Of a DNA stretch of 64,000 nt, positions 34,517-41,720 are shown in pieces. Within the stretch, counting starts at the first letter, position 1, and the number at the start of each line of letters is the position of its first letter. The stretch covers positions 2,542,001 to 2,606,000 of the forward strand of contig OZ243960.1 of the NCBI GenBank assembly GCA_965214435.1. The letters run 5' to 3'. The position numbers and the translations under genes are program-made. This DNA comes from Rubrobacter_A sp965214435 (GTDB lineage: Bacteria; Actinomycetota; Rubrobacteria; Rubrobacterales; Rubrobacteraceae). The notes beneath the pieces are model-generated. The model saw only the letters and a program-made list of their open reading frames with translations, was not told where the DNA came from and did not search any database.

Positions 34517-34962
34517 GTCAGTGTCCCCGGTGCGGCGCGGATGTCAGCGCAGACATGAACTTCTGCGGGGTGTGCGGGAAGCGGGTTGCGGGGTCTCACT
34601 CGACGATATCTTTTGCTCCGGGGTTCCTGGATGAAGAGGAGTCCCGTACGGCTTCCGGGGATGCCGGAGCCGCCCTTGTCGAGCTGGATCAGGTCGAGGG
34701 CACGGCCGGCCGGCGGATGCACGATATAGAGAACGAGTCCTTGACCGTAGGCCGCAGCCAGAAGAGCGGTATCGTGCTCGACGATGTAACGGTATCCAGG
34801 GACCACGCCGAGATCAAGGGCCGCAACGGAGAATATAGGGTCCGGGACACCGGAAGCCTCAACGGTACCTATGTAAACCGGGTCCGGGTAGATTCCGTGG
34901 ACCTCAGGAACGGCGATGAGATACAGATCGGCAAGTACCGGTTTAAATTCATCATTACCTGA
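34513..34962 (+). CDS. Zinc-ribbon FHA-domain protein
   Basis: A 149-residue protein. Residues 4-22 form a zinc ribbon (CPRCGADVSADMNFCGVCGK, two CxxC pairs). The C-terminal FHA domain (about 70-149) has GRSQKSGIVLDDVTVSRDH and GSLNGTYVN, the phosphothreonine-binding Arg, Ser-His and Asn residues. FHA proteins read Ser/Thr kinase marks. Paired with a MerR gene downstream it matches the garA-Rv1828 arrangement of mycobacteria, where GarA controls glutamate metabolism. The zinc ribbon is unlike GarA, so function cannot be assumed. The GTG start overlaps rsiG. Confidence 0.88.
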   Translation: MSQCPRCGADVSADMNFCGVCGKRVAGSHSTISFAPGFLDEEESRTASGDAGAALVELDQVEGTAGRRMHDIENESLTVGRSQKSGIVLDDVTVSRDHAEIKGRNGEYRVRDTGSLNGTYVNRVRVDSVDLRNGDEIQIGKYRFKFIIT

Positions 34963-35002
34963 GTGTGTAGTATCCCGCAGGCGAGCTAGGGGAGGGAGTG
35001 CC

Positions 35003-35746
35003 ATGGAAAATATGGAAAACGATAACATCCTCGGTATGGAAGGGCTGGAAAACGGTGTGGGGGGTGAGGGCGCGAACGCGAGCGCGAACGCTAAAGACAA
35101 GTACACCATAGGCGAAGTGGTGGCGCAGTTACAGCCGGAGTTCCCATCGCTGTCGGTGAGCAAAGTCCGGTACCTCGAACGCCGGCGTTTGATCAATCTT
35201 TCCCGTACTCGTGGTGGGTACCGGTTATTCTCGGGCCGCGACATCGAGCTTCTAAAGTACATCCTGACGCTCCAGGAGAAAGAGTACCTGCCTCTAAAGG
35301 TCATAAAAAAGCGTATCGAGGGTGGGGCTCCCATAGGTGGTACCGCTGAAGACCCCGGCGCGGACTACTCTCATGTAGTCGATGATCGGACTTATACGCT
35401 TGAAGAAGTCGCTGACGCCATAGAGGTCGAGCCACGCTTTATCGAGGAATTGATATCCGTGGGGGTCGTAGGGCGTAGCGGGCGGCTCACCCAGCGGGAC
35501 GTGGAGATCGGACGTATGGCATTGGAACTCGCCAAGTACTCTATCCAGCCGCGGCACCTGCGGGGCATCATGGCCGCCGTCGACCGGGAAGCTGCGATGT
35601 TCAAGCAGATCCTGAACCCCGAGCTCCGGAGCGGGGATGAGCGTAGAATCTCCGAAGCTGTGGGGAAAGCCCGTCACCTGGCATCCATAGACTCACGCCT
35701 CAAGGAGCTTATGATGGCTAGCACTATAGACTCTTTTACCTCCTAG
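35003..35746 (+). CDS. MerR-family transcriptional regulator
   Basis: A DNA-binding regulator of 247 residues. After an acidic Asn/Glu/Gly-rich N-terminus (about 1-30) the MerR winged helix begins YTIGEVVAQLQPEFPSLSVSKVRYLERRRLI and has RTRGGYRLFSGRDIELLKYIL. A second MerR-like helical part is at YTLEEVADAIEVEPRFIEEL. Actinobacterial homologues next to FHA genes (Rv1828 type) have a similar double arrangement. Effector unknown. ATG 35003 has GGGGAGGG upstream. It is followed 11 bases later by apt. Confidence 0.9.
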   Translation: MENMENDNILGMEGLENGVGGEGANASANAKDKYTIGEVVAQLQPEFPSLSVSKVRYLERRRLINLSRTRGGYRLFSGRDIELLKYILTLQEKEYLPLKVIKKRIEGGAPIGGTAEDPGADYSHVVDDRTYTLEEVADAIEVEPRFIEELISVGVVGRSGRLTQRDVEIGRMALELAKYSIQPRHLRGIMAAVDREAAMFKQILNPELRSGDERRISEAVGKARHLASIDSRLKELMMASTIDSFTS

Positions 35747-35757
35747 AGGCTTCTATA

Positions 35758-36315
35758 ATGACAGATCACTCCGACATAACGGACCCTGCTTCCCCGGAGG
35801 AGATACGCTCCCGCATCCGGGAGGTCCCGGACTATCCGGAGCCGGGCATCTCCTACAAGGACGTAACCCCTCTTATAGAGGATGGCGTAGCCCTCCACGC
35901 CGCGGTCGATGCCATGGCTGTTGCCGCAAAGAACGTCGACTACACCCGCATATTGTCCGCCGAAGCCCGGGGTTTCGTGCTGGGTACCGCTCTCTCATAC
36001 CATACCCGGAAGGGCCTTATCCTGGCCCGTAAGCCAAACAAGCTCCCGAGGGAGACTATATCCGCCTCCTACGAGCTCGAGTACGGGACCGACTCCTTGG
36101 AGATCCACGTCGATGCCGTCGAGCCCGGTATGCGCGTTCTGGTGGTAGACGATCTTCTGGCTACCGGCGGTACCGCGCGAGCCATGTGCCAGCTCGTCGA
36201 GAAAGCCGGCGGTACCGTAGCCGCCGTTGCCTTCCTTATCGAACTCAGCTATTTGGACGGCCGAGAAAAGCTAGTCCCGCACGATGTGATCAGCCTCGTA
36301 AAGTACGACGATTGA
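35758..36315 (+). CDS. apt: Adenine phosphoribosyltransferase
   Basis: Salvages adenine to AMP with PRPP. The hood ends in a typical N-terminal SRIREVPDYPEPGISYKDVTPL, and the PRPP loop is VLVVDDLLATGGTARA. EARGFVLG and KPNKLPRE are also conserved. The length is 185 residues, ATG start. In actinobacteria apt often lies beside relA, but here a MerR gene precedes and a recombinase follows. Confidence 0.95.
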   Translation: MTDHSDITDPASPEEIRSRIREVPDYPEPGISYKDVTPLIEDGVALHAAVDAMAVAAKNVDYTRILSAEARGFVLGTALSYHTRKGLILARKPNKLPRETISASYELEYGTDSLEIHVDAVEPGMRVLVVDDLLATGGTARAMCQLVEKAGGTVAAVAFLIELSYLDGREKLVPHDVISLVKYDD

Positions 36316-36319
36316 TCCC

Positions 36320-37282
36320 ATGACACAACCTGACAACGTCCCCGCCGTTCCCGCCACCACCGAAACTAAATCCTCACCCGACCTCGACCTCGAACGCCTC
36401 CTATCAACCTACCTCCGAACCCTCTCAAGTCCTAGCACTAAAAGTACATATAATACAGAAATACATATGTTCGACAAGTTTATGTGCGGGGTGAGGGAGA
36501 AGAAGTTTGGAGAGGTAACCGCCGAGGACCTTTCCTTCTACCGGGAGCATCTGTCGGAGGAGTATGCTCCGGCTACAGCAGCTAAAAAGCTCGCGGCCCT
36601 GCGAAGATTTCTCGTATTCACATACATGAGTGGTGCGACCAGCGTAAACCCGGAGGCCATAAAGTTTTTTGCCAAAAGCCCGAGAGTGTGGCAGGACCCG
36701 GCGTATAACGTACTAACCGGGGAGGAGATGTCGCGGATGCTGGACGCGGCGTGGCGCAGCAGCCACCGGGACTACACACTTTTGGCTGTCATGGCTGGTT
36801 GCGGTCTGCGAGAGGCCGAGGTTGTGGGAGTAAGGATCTCTGATTTCCAGGAAGTAGATGACGGCCAAGTGTTGCTGAGGATTCTCGGCAAGGGAGATAA
36901 GATTCGTGCAGTGCCCATATCCCCGGATCTCTGGTCCCTGGTACAACGGCACGTGCTCAAGACCAAGCGTAGCTTTGCGTCCCGCACTGATTCACGGAAA
37001 CCCTTGTTCACATCGAGAGAAGGCCGGGACAAGCCGCTGACCACCCGTTCCATCCGCTACCTCGTCAAAAAGTACGCGACCGCCGCCGGAATAACCAAGG
37101 CTATCTCACCACACTCTATCCGGCACACCGTGGGCACTAACATGGCCGTCAACGAAGCTCCACTACTCCTCATACAACACTACCTCGGACACTCTGACCC
37201 GAAGACTACACTGCGCTACATACGCCGCGCCGAAGAACTCGCCGCCAAAGCCTATACTTATAACACCTTGCCTCTCAGATGA
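36320..37282 (+). CDS. Xer-type tyrosine recombinase
   Basis: A 320-residue site-specific recombinase. An N-terminal SAM-like core-binding domain (about 25-115) is followed by the catalytic domain with all six residues: Arg in GCGLREAEVVG, Lys in ILGKGDKIRAVP, His-Arg in HSIRHTVGTN, His in YLGHSDPKTT, and the Tyr nucleophile in LRYIRR. It may be the housekeeping XerC/D or the remnant of an element. It lies at the convergent end of the plus-strand half, next to decayed low-complexity DNA. The first 45 codons are strikingly A/C-rich (Thr, Ser, Pro) and the rest G-rich. The start ATG lies 5 bases after apt. Confidence 0.9.
   Translation: MTQPDNVPAVPATTETKSSPDLDLERLLSTYLRTLSSPSTKSTYNTEIHMFDKFMCGVREKKFGEVTAEDLSFYREHLSEEYAPATAAKKLAALRRFLVFTYMSGATSVNPEAIKFFAKSPRVWQDPAYNVLTGEEMSRMLDAAWRSSHRDYTLLAVMAGCGLREAEVVGVRISDFQEVDDGQVLLRILGKGDKIRAVPISPDLWSLVQRHVLKTKRSFASRTDSRKPLFTSREGRDKPLTTRSIRYLVKKYATAAGITKAISPHSIRHTVGTNMAVNEAPLLLIQHYLGHSDPKTTLRYIRRAEELAAKAYTYNTLPLR
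36446..36470. repeat. AT-rich inverted repeat at a strand-composition switch
   Basis: ACATAT (36446-36451) and ATATGT (36465-36470) are inverted with a 13-base spacer that contains ATAATAC. It lies inside the recombinase gene at the point where the plus strand changes from C-rich to G-rich. It may be chance. Confidence 0.4.
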
Positions 37283-37310
37283 AGTAGGGCAAAACGTTCC
37301 CATCTATAAA

Positions 37311-37990
37311 CTAGTCTCTCGATAGGCCGGGAATCTCTTGTTGTTTCTCATCTTCCAACTCGGCTTTCGTTTTTAGAGCTATCTCGTACCAGGTCCAGTA
37401 ATCAAACCCGCCTGTGGCAGACGGCCGTAATGCTCCAGTCTTTGCGGATAATGCCTTCGAGATCCAACACAATTTCCGAGGCTTGGATAGCGTCGTCGCG
37501 TGACCGGGCACACGCTAGCCGGCCAACTATTGATAACCTGGGCTCGAAGTTTTTAGTCTGCTCCAATGTTTCGGTCAGGCGGTAAGCTTCTTCATAGCGC
37601 TCTAGAAGAAAATAAAGCTCTATTATCCGTAGTACTGCGGCACGGTGGGAGTGCTCAGGCGTTAGTTCGAGCAGGGCCAGTGCCCGAGTGAAACGTCGGT
37701 GGGCTTCTCCTGGCTCCCCGGCGAGTCGGAAGTAATGCCCCGCAGCGTGCAGCCTACTGGCTACGAGTAACCTCTACGTTTCTTCGAGGTCTTCTCCTAG
37801 TACGTCGTAGGCATGAGTGATGGCGGTAAGGTAGCTGGAAGCTTCCGGTTCACCTAGCCAGTAGAGGCAGCGGGCCACTCTACCCTAGCGTAGCTGTAGT
37901 TAAGAAAGAGCATCGTCGCTTTTAGTCCTGCTGCTATCTGTACTCCGAGTGACGCGAGAAAAAGAGAGTCTGGTTTCTTGAGAAACCAGA
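37311..37990 (-). pseudogene. Decayed TPR-protein fragment
   Basis: On the minus strand this region reads as TPR-like helices: RCLYWLGEPEASSYLTAITH, then HYFRLAGEPGEAHRRFTRAL, then LRIIELYFLLERYEEAYRL, ending EKQQEIPGLSRD. The pieces are in different frames. There is a TAG at 37774-37776, a frameshift near 37880-37890 and another near 37405-37425. The domains look like the C-terminal TPR array of a large regulator or XRE/LuxR ATPase, but nothing N-terminal remains. The remnant starts 29 bases after the recombinase stop and ends in a convergent arrangement with it. Confidence 0.7.
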
Positions 37991-37994
37991 CTCT
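37959..37994 (-). terminator. Rho-independent terminator of the acidic membrane-protein gene
   Basis: AGAGTCTGGTTTCT (37965-37978) and AGAAACCAGACTCT (37981-37994) form a perfect 14-bp stem with a 2-base loop. Read on the minus strand it is followed by a run of five T (37959-37963). It sits 25 bases past the stop of the gene at 38020-38442. Confidence 0.85.
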
Positions 37995-38019
37995 ACAATT
38001 AGCGTAATATACTTAGTAG

Positions 38020-38442
38020 CTACTTGGAACTATAGCAGCCGTCTTTGGCGGCATTCGGGTACTCATCTGGACAGTCGCCACCTGGCATGAAAGGTACAGG
38101 ACCATCTTCCGGACCTCCGGCCTCCATCAAGGTGCCGTCATCCACGTACTGATCCTCCGAGATATATTGATCGTACTGGTCATCAGAAGAGTACTGATCC
38201 TCTGATTCGGATGACTGATCATCCGAGGAAGAAGTATCGTCATTGAAATCGTCGATAACAACGTCAGGATCACTATCACTATCAGATTGAGCAACCTCTT
38301 GAACATCGGCAACTTTAGCAGTTGCAATACTATCTGGCTTTCCACCGACGTCCGCCAATACCCAGGCAGCGTGCAAAGTAAAGCCAATCGCTAATACAAG
38401 AGCTGCGAGCGCTATCTTTATCGGCAACCCCACGTTAGACAC
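38020..38442 (-). CDS. Small acidic membrane-anchored protein with DQY repeats
   Basis: An unrecognised protein of 140 residues. An N-terminal hydrophobic segment (IKIALAALVLAIGFTLHAAWV at about 6-27) acts as a signal anchor or signal peptide. Then comes an acidic Ser/Asp-rich stretch with DDQYDQYISEDQYVDD, and a C-terminus with two Cys (GGDCPDEYP and KDGCY) that may form a disulphide. A GGAGGAGG lies inside codons 2-5 of the longer ATG frame (38460). It fits a ribosome site for GTG 38442, so that start is chosen. It is flanked by a terminator and by AT-rich sequence and has codon use unlike its neighbours. Likely a surface or secreted protein. Confidence 0.7.
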   Translation of the reverse strand: MSNVGLPIKIALAALVLAIGFTLHAAWVLADVGGKPDSIATAKVADVQEVAQSDSDSDPDVVIDDFNDDTSSSDDQSSESEDQYSSDDQYDQYISEDQYVDDGTLMEAGGPEDGPVPFMPGGDCPDEYPNAAKDGCYSSK

Positions 38443-38582
38443 CAGGAATCCTCCTCCCATCGAAAAACATTCTCATCAACTCTGCTTCATTAACAACGAC
38501 GACTCATATGTTAACAAATATTTCGGTGGCGTTTAAAGCAATATAGTATTTCTGCTACAGAGACTACCGGAAAACCCTTCTC

Positions 38583-38612
38583 AGTTTCCGATAAGTACAA
38601 TTCTCGGAAACT
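38583..38612. other. Inverted repeat between the acidic gene and the RibD-C gene
   Basis: AGTTTCCGA (38583-38591) and TCGGAAACT (38604-38612) are perfect 9-bp arms with a 12-base spacer. It lies just past the stop of the reductase gene at 38617, so it may terminate or regulate. No T-run follows on the minus strand. The rest of the 174-base gap is AT-rich; TTTAAA and TAACAT 18 bases apart could form a promoter for the acidic gene. Confidence 0.45.
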
Positions 38613-38616
38613 AAGT

Positions 38617-39471
38617 TTACTTACTTTCTGTAGAGTAACGGAGGAACAGCTCGCTGCCGGAGATGTGGACTGAGAGGAGGTTGAGTCTCTTGTCTTGCTC
38701 TGAGTACTCCTTTAGTTCGAGTCCCGAGAGTAGAGATGGTGAGAGATCCGGGCGTCCGGCAAGTAGCTTGGGAGATAGCGTGATGAATAGCTCGTCTAGA
38801 AGTCCTCCGGAGATAAGATCGTGGTTCAGAGAGGGTCCGCCTTCAAGGAGTAGGCGCTTGACCCCGAAGTCTCTCCTCAAGTAGCTTAAAAGATCTCCCA
38901 TGTGGCTCGTGTTGGTTTCTATACTGTCTATTGACCAGTTACCGATGGTATTAGTTAGATTGTGTCGTGGTTCGGTATTATCTGCATTAATGAGGACCAG
39001 GATTCTCTGGCCGCGCTCCTTATCTGAGACTGCGGAGTTGTAGTCGCGTACGGTTGGGATGGGTAAGTTATCTAGTGGTACGTTTCCGGACCGAGAGAGG
39101 ATGATGCCGGTTGGCTGTGCTTCCAGACCACGTTGGAGGCGGAGGTTTTCAAGGTATTCCGGGACTCTAAGGTCCATTCTTTCGGCCCGGAGGCTGCCGG
39201 CCCCGATCATAACAGCATCCACATGGGAGCGCAGGTTACGCATTGTGGCACGGTCTACGGCACTTCCTATGCCTCCAGAGCGGCCGTTTACGGCTACCCG
39301 GCCGTCTACACTCGAGACAGCATTGAGTAACACGTGTGGGGTATCTTCCGGGGGTTCCGGTAGCTCCAGGTAGCGGTGGATCTCATCCGCAGGAAAGGCG
39401 GAAGGCTCTCCGGGGAGAGTTCCGGGGAAAAGCCTGACGGCTTCTGAGCCGGATTTACCGGTTTCGGGCAA
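38617..39471 (-). CDS. RibD C-terminal-like reductase
   Basis: A 284-residue protein of the RibD_C/dihydrofolate-reductase-like superfamily. VLLNAVSSVDGRVAVNGRSGGI near residue 45 and VDAVMIGAGSLRAERMDLRV bind NADPH, and LLLEGGPSLNHDLISGGLLDELFITLSPKLLAG is the substrate side. In riboflavin synthesis this fold reduces the ribosylaminouracil intermediate. Without a deaminase domain or other rib genes nearby the substrate is uncertain, although a separate ribF lies at 55.5 kb. The TTG start is 8 bases after the hflX stop. Confidence 0.8.
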   Translation of the reverse strand: MPETGKSGSEAVRLFPGTLPGEPSAFPADEIHRYLELPEPPEDTPHVLLNAVSSVDGRVAVNGRSGGIGSAVDRATMRNLRSHVDAVMIGAGSLRAERMDLRVPEYLENLRLQRGLEAQPTGIILSRSGNVPLDNLPIPTVRDYNSAVSDKERGQRILVLINADNTEPRHNLTNTIGNWSIDSIETNTSHMGDLLSYLRRDFGVKRLLLEGGPSLNHDLISGGLLDELFITLSPKLLAGRPDLSPSLLSGLELKEYSEQDKRLNLLSVHISGSELFLRYSTESK

Positions 39472-39478
39472 CCTTGTT

Positions 39479-40786
39479 TCAGGGGACCCTGTAGGGGGCG
39501 TACTTTCCCTTTACCGGAGCCGGTAGCGTAACATCCATCCAGACACCATCTACGGTACTTTCGCGGGCGTGGATCTCCGCCTGTCCATAGAGAGCCGCTG
39601 CTTCTGCGTAATCTGAGAAAGGTATAAGGAGTTTCATACGCGTCCTTTCTTCAGAGATAGCCTCGTAAACAGCGTCTAGCAGCGGTCCCTTCTCTCCCCG
39701 TACCGCACTAATGGCGACCGCGTCCGGGTAGTCGAGGGATAGCTCCTCCCTCCGGCGGGTATCAGACCTGTCGACGAGGTCCATCTTGTTCAAGCACAGC
39801 AACACCCGCTTGCCCTCCAGACCACTCTCACCGAGGTAGTCGACGAGGGTAGCCTTGACGGTACTTATCTCGTCCGCGAGGTCGGGGCTGCTAGCATCCG
39901 CGCACAGGACAAGGATATCTGCGTCGAGAGCTGCCTCCAGGGTACTGGCAAAGGAGTGCACGAGCTGTGTAGGAAGCTTCCGGATAAAGCCTACCGTATC
40001 CGTAACGGCGAAGTTCGGGCGTGAATCGCCAATACCAGCACCGTTACTACCGCAGCCCTCTATAAGCCTCGTGGTGGTTTCGAGGGTCTCAAAGAGACGG
40101 TCTTTGGTGGAACGCCCGGCACCACTGAGCGCGTTTAGTATGGTGGTCTTTCCGGCGTTGGTGTAGCCGACAAGGGCGACTGTCGGGAGTCCACCGGTTT
40201 TGCGCCGCGCCGTGCGTACGGCCCTGGCGGACTTTTCCTCTTCCAGGCGGCGGTTTATACGCTGTATTCTCTCCCGGATAACCCGGCGGTCGTACTCTAG
40301 CTGCTGCTCTCCGGGTCCTCGGGTGGCGGTACCGCCGCCGGAGCTTGCCCCGCCGCCGAGCCGGCTGAGAGCCGTGTTGCGGCCCTTTATCCGGGGCAGG
40401 CGGTATTCAAGGTCCGCCAACTCGACTTCCAGGCGGCTGGCCCGATCACTAGCATGGGACTCGAAGATGCGGATGATCAACTCCGTCCGGTCCACGACCG
40501 GCACGCCGGCAGCCTTCTCCAGGTTCCGAGCCTGAGACGGCGACAACTCATCATCAGCCACCACAAGATTGGCCTCGTGGTCCAGCACAAGTGCCGAAAG
40601 CTCCTCGCGTTTACCCCGGCCCAGGTAACCGGCGTTATCCCTCCGACCCTGCTCGAGCCCGCCCGCGACCTCTAAACCCAGCGTACCCGCAAGACGCCCC
40701 AACTCACCGAGTAGACGCCCCTCGCCGGCCCCCACCAGGATAGCCTTCTCCGCTTCTCCGCCACCCTCAACACTCATCAAATCCAT
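39479..40786 (-). CDS. hflX: GTPase HflX
   Basis: A ribosome-splitting GTPase. The N-terminal nucleotide-binding-like domain contains DELSPSQARNLEKAAGVPVVDRTELIIRIF and a Gly-rich linker with LSRLGGGASSGGGTATRGPGE. The G domain has GYTNAGKTTILNAL, DTVGFIRKLP and NKMDL. ATG 40786 gives 435 residues; ATG 40804 is an alternative but would lie within a TATACT that resembles a -10. The gene follows miaA, as hflX does in many bacteria. Confidence 0.93.
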   Translation of the reverse strand: MDLMSVEGGGEAEKAILVGAGEGRLLGELGRLAGTLGLEVAGGLEQGRRDNAGYLGRGKREELSALVLDHEANLVVADDELSPSQARNLEKAAGVPVVDRTELIIRIFESHASDRASRLEVELADLEYRLPRIKGRNTALSRLGGGASSGGGTATRGPGEQQLEYDRRVIRERIQRINRRLEEEKSARAVRTARRKTGGLPTVALVGYTNAGKTTILNALSGAGRSTKDRLFETLETTTRLIEGCGSNGAGIGDSRPNFAVTDTVGFIRKLPTQLVHSFASTLEAALDADILVLCADASSPDLADEISTVKATLVDYLGESGLEGKRVLLCLNKMDLVDRSDTRRREELSLDYPDAVAISAVRGEKGPLLDAVYEAISEERTRMKLLIPFSDYAEAAALYGQAEIHARESTVDGVWMDVTLPAPVKGKYAPYRVP

Positions 40787-40790
40787 GTCT

Positions 40791-41720
40791 CTACAGTATA
40801 CCATGCATACTATGTGTAAGATGTTCGTCGATGTCTTCCGGGGTTTCCAGTACGGTTACCCGCGCGCTGTTGGCACCGGTACGGGCATCACCCATTCTGG
40901 CGGGATCGGACATCTCACCGGGCAGGCTGCGGACCAGTTTATCGAACCACCGGCGTTGGCGGTTAGTAAGCTTCCGGGTCCTGGATTCTATGGACCGGTG
41001 CGCTTCTTGCAAAGTAACGCCTCCGGAGAGGTGGGCGGTGATCTCCTGCACTCCTATAGAGGTACTCAAGGATTGATTAGGTATGAGGCCGGCTCTATAG
41101 AGTCCACCGAGCTCATCTACTCCTTTGGAGGCTATCCTGGCGGAGCGCTCCTCTATATTTTTACCTAGCGTTTCCTTGTGCGGGCGCAAATATATAAGGG
41201 TAGTATCGTAGCGTAGCTGGCCTTCCCAGATAGAACCTCTCTCCGGGGCACCCAGCAAGTCTAGCTCCTTTTTTCGGGCTTCCCTGCGGGTCATAGACCC
41301 TCTCAGGGCCTTCTCCCGGATATGATCCGGTGCCCGGGGGGAGAGTGGTATATCGAGGAGCAGAGCATTCAGATACATGCCAGTACCAGCGTCTAGTAGA
41401 AAAGGGAGAGACGGGTCCAGGGCCGAGATGACCTCCTCGGACTTCTGGCAGTGGCGGGCCACATTCCAGTCCTCGCTTACCGGCAGGAAACCGACCATTT
41501 CCGCCGGGCGGGAGCGCTCCTGATTGGTAATAACCGGCAGCCCTTTATAAACTTGCATAGAGTCGACCACCATCGTGGTCGCCCAGGAGCCGCAGGCTTC
41601 GGAGATCCGTCGGGCCAACTCATCAACCAGACCACTCTTGCCGCTGGCCGTAGGCCCGCAAACCGCGACCACTTTATGGGAAAGCACCCGGTGAGGATCA
41701 GCCGACCGGCTCGCCGGCAT
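40791..41720 (-). CDS. miaA: tRNA dimethylallyltransferase
   Basis: Adds the isopentenyl group to A37 of tRNAs reading U-initial codons. The P-loop GPTASGKSGL lies at about residues 21-30, DSMQVYKGLP is the family signature, and DAGTGMYLNALL is in the core. The C-terminus has the typical RQRRWFDKL. The length is 309 residues. It overlaps miaB by 23 bases upstream. MiaB acts on its product. Confidence 0.95.
   Translation of the reverse strand: MPASRSADPHRVLSHKVVAVCGPTASGKSGLVDELARRISEACGSWATTMVVDSMQVYKGLPVITNQERSRPAEMVGFLPVSEDWNVARHCQKSEEVISALDPSLPFLLDAGTGMYLNALLLDIPLSPRAPDHIREKALRGSMTRREARKKELDLLGAPERGSIWEGQLRYDTTLIYLRPHKETLGKNIEERSARIASKGVDELGGLYRAGLIPNQSLSTSIGVQEITAHLSGGVTLQEAHRSIESRTRKLTNRQRRWFDKLVRSLPGEMSDPARMGDARTGANSARVTVLETPEDIDEHLTHSMHGIL

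Noticed and set aside
38587..38594. TCCGATAA resembling a FliA/WhiG -10
   Set aside because: Points along the plus strand where no gene follows, and the -35 spacing is wrong.
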